Shown piece after piece: positions 5,010 through 5,192 of a DNA stretch of 5,192 nt. Made by a program: the position numbers and the translations under genes. Position 1 is the stretch's first letter. Each line of letters opens with the position of its first letter. The notes under the pieces are model-generated. The model ran no database searches, was not told where the DNA came from, and saw nothing but the letters and a program-made list of their open reading frames with translations. This DNA comes from Cycloclasticus sp. (lineage in GTDB: Bacteria; Pseudomonadota; Gammaproteobacteria; Methylococcales; Cycloclasticaceae): the NCBI GenBank assembly GCA_012960055.1, contig DUCA01000088.1, positions 1 through 5,192 of the forward strand, written 5' to 3'.

Positions 5010-5192
5010 ATGCATGACTTTGCAAGAATAAAACGACTTCCTCCCTATGTTTTTAACATTGTTAATGACTTAAAAGCACAAGCGCGAGCTGCAGGTGAAG
5101 ATATCATCGATTTTGGCATGGGTAATCCCGACCAGCCGACACCAAAACATATCGTTGATAAAATGGTTGAGGCAACTCAACGTGGCGATACG
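5010..5192 (+). CDS. alaC: Alanine transaminase (AlaC/YfdZ-like), N-terminal 61 codons, cut by window end
   Basis: The start of a pyridoxal-phosphate aminotransferase of fold type I, which in E. coli (AlaC) makes alanine from pyruvate with glutamate. Reading from ATG 5010 gives 61 residues with no stop: MHDFARIKRLPPYVF at the N-terminus and EDIIDFGMGNPDQPTP (residues 30-45), both close to the E. coli AlaC start (RIDRLPPYVFNI and DIIDFSMGNPDGPTP). The PLP lysine lies beyond the window. The start is fixed by an in-frame TGA at 5001-5003; AAAGA (4996-5000) is a modest ribosome binding site. It has its own promoter and is 93 bases after rpoS in the same direction, so it is probably a separate unit. 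Related aminotransferases (LL-diaminopimelate type) share this start, so substrate specificity is less certain than the family. Confidence 0.85.
   Translation, partial: MHDFARIKRLPPYVFNIVNDLKAQARAAGEDIIDFGMGNPDQPTPKHIVDKMVEATQRGDT

Noticed and set aside
1..5192. A novel defence, mobile or biosynthetic system
   Set aside because: Every sizeable open region is explained by conserved housekeeping or stress genes, and no integrase, transposase, toxin-antitoxin pair, repeat array or atypical gene cluster is visible.

Overview
The window reads as chromosomal DNA of a gammaproteobacterium with moderately AT-rich sequence. The main evidence is the gene order surE-pcm-yqaA-nlpD-rpoS on the + strand, a classic gammaproteobacterial stationary-phase block, and the protein matches to family features I know. 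The combination of a DNA endonuclease-type Smr gene upstream and an AlaC-type aminotransferase downstream would fit a marine or methylotroph-like lineage (Methylophaga/Cycloclasticus-like), but the genus is a guess and cannot be decided from this sequence.

Layout. Positions 1-645 (+) are the C-terminal four fifths of undecaprenyl-diphosphatase (uppP), cut by the window start. Its stop codon directly abuts the stop of a convergent Smr-domain gene (646-1191, -). A 55-bp divergent spacer (1192-1246) separates smr from surE and appears to hold overlapping promoters. From 1247 to 4916 run surE, pcm, a YqaA/DedA-type membrane protein, nlpD and rpoS, with an 8-base overlap or gaps of 9-19 bases, which implies one operon; a further promoter for rpoS may lie inside nlpD. 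After a 93-bp spacer carrying a TTGACA-type promoter, the first 61 codons of an alanine aminotransferase (alaC-like) run off the right edge.

How they fit together. SurE (nucleotidase), Pcm (L-isoaspartyl repair), NlpD (envelope lipoprotein linked to cell-separation amidase control) and RpoS (general stress sigma factor) are survival and stationary-phase functions traditionally found together. UppP and the DedA-family protein are both lipid-carrier or membrane-maintenance type proteins, but they lie in different transcription units.

I see no mobile element, CRISPR array, tRNA or rRNA, and no convincing undescribed multi-gene system. The points most worth a second look are local: an NlpD that has lost all the LytM histidines and is shorter and very basic, a probably leaderless smr transcript with an extended -10, a candidate rpoS promoter inside nlpD, and an RpoS with a short N-terminus.
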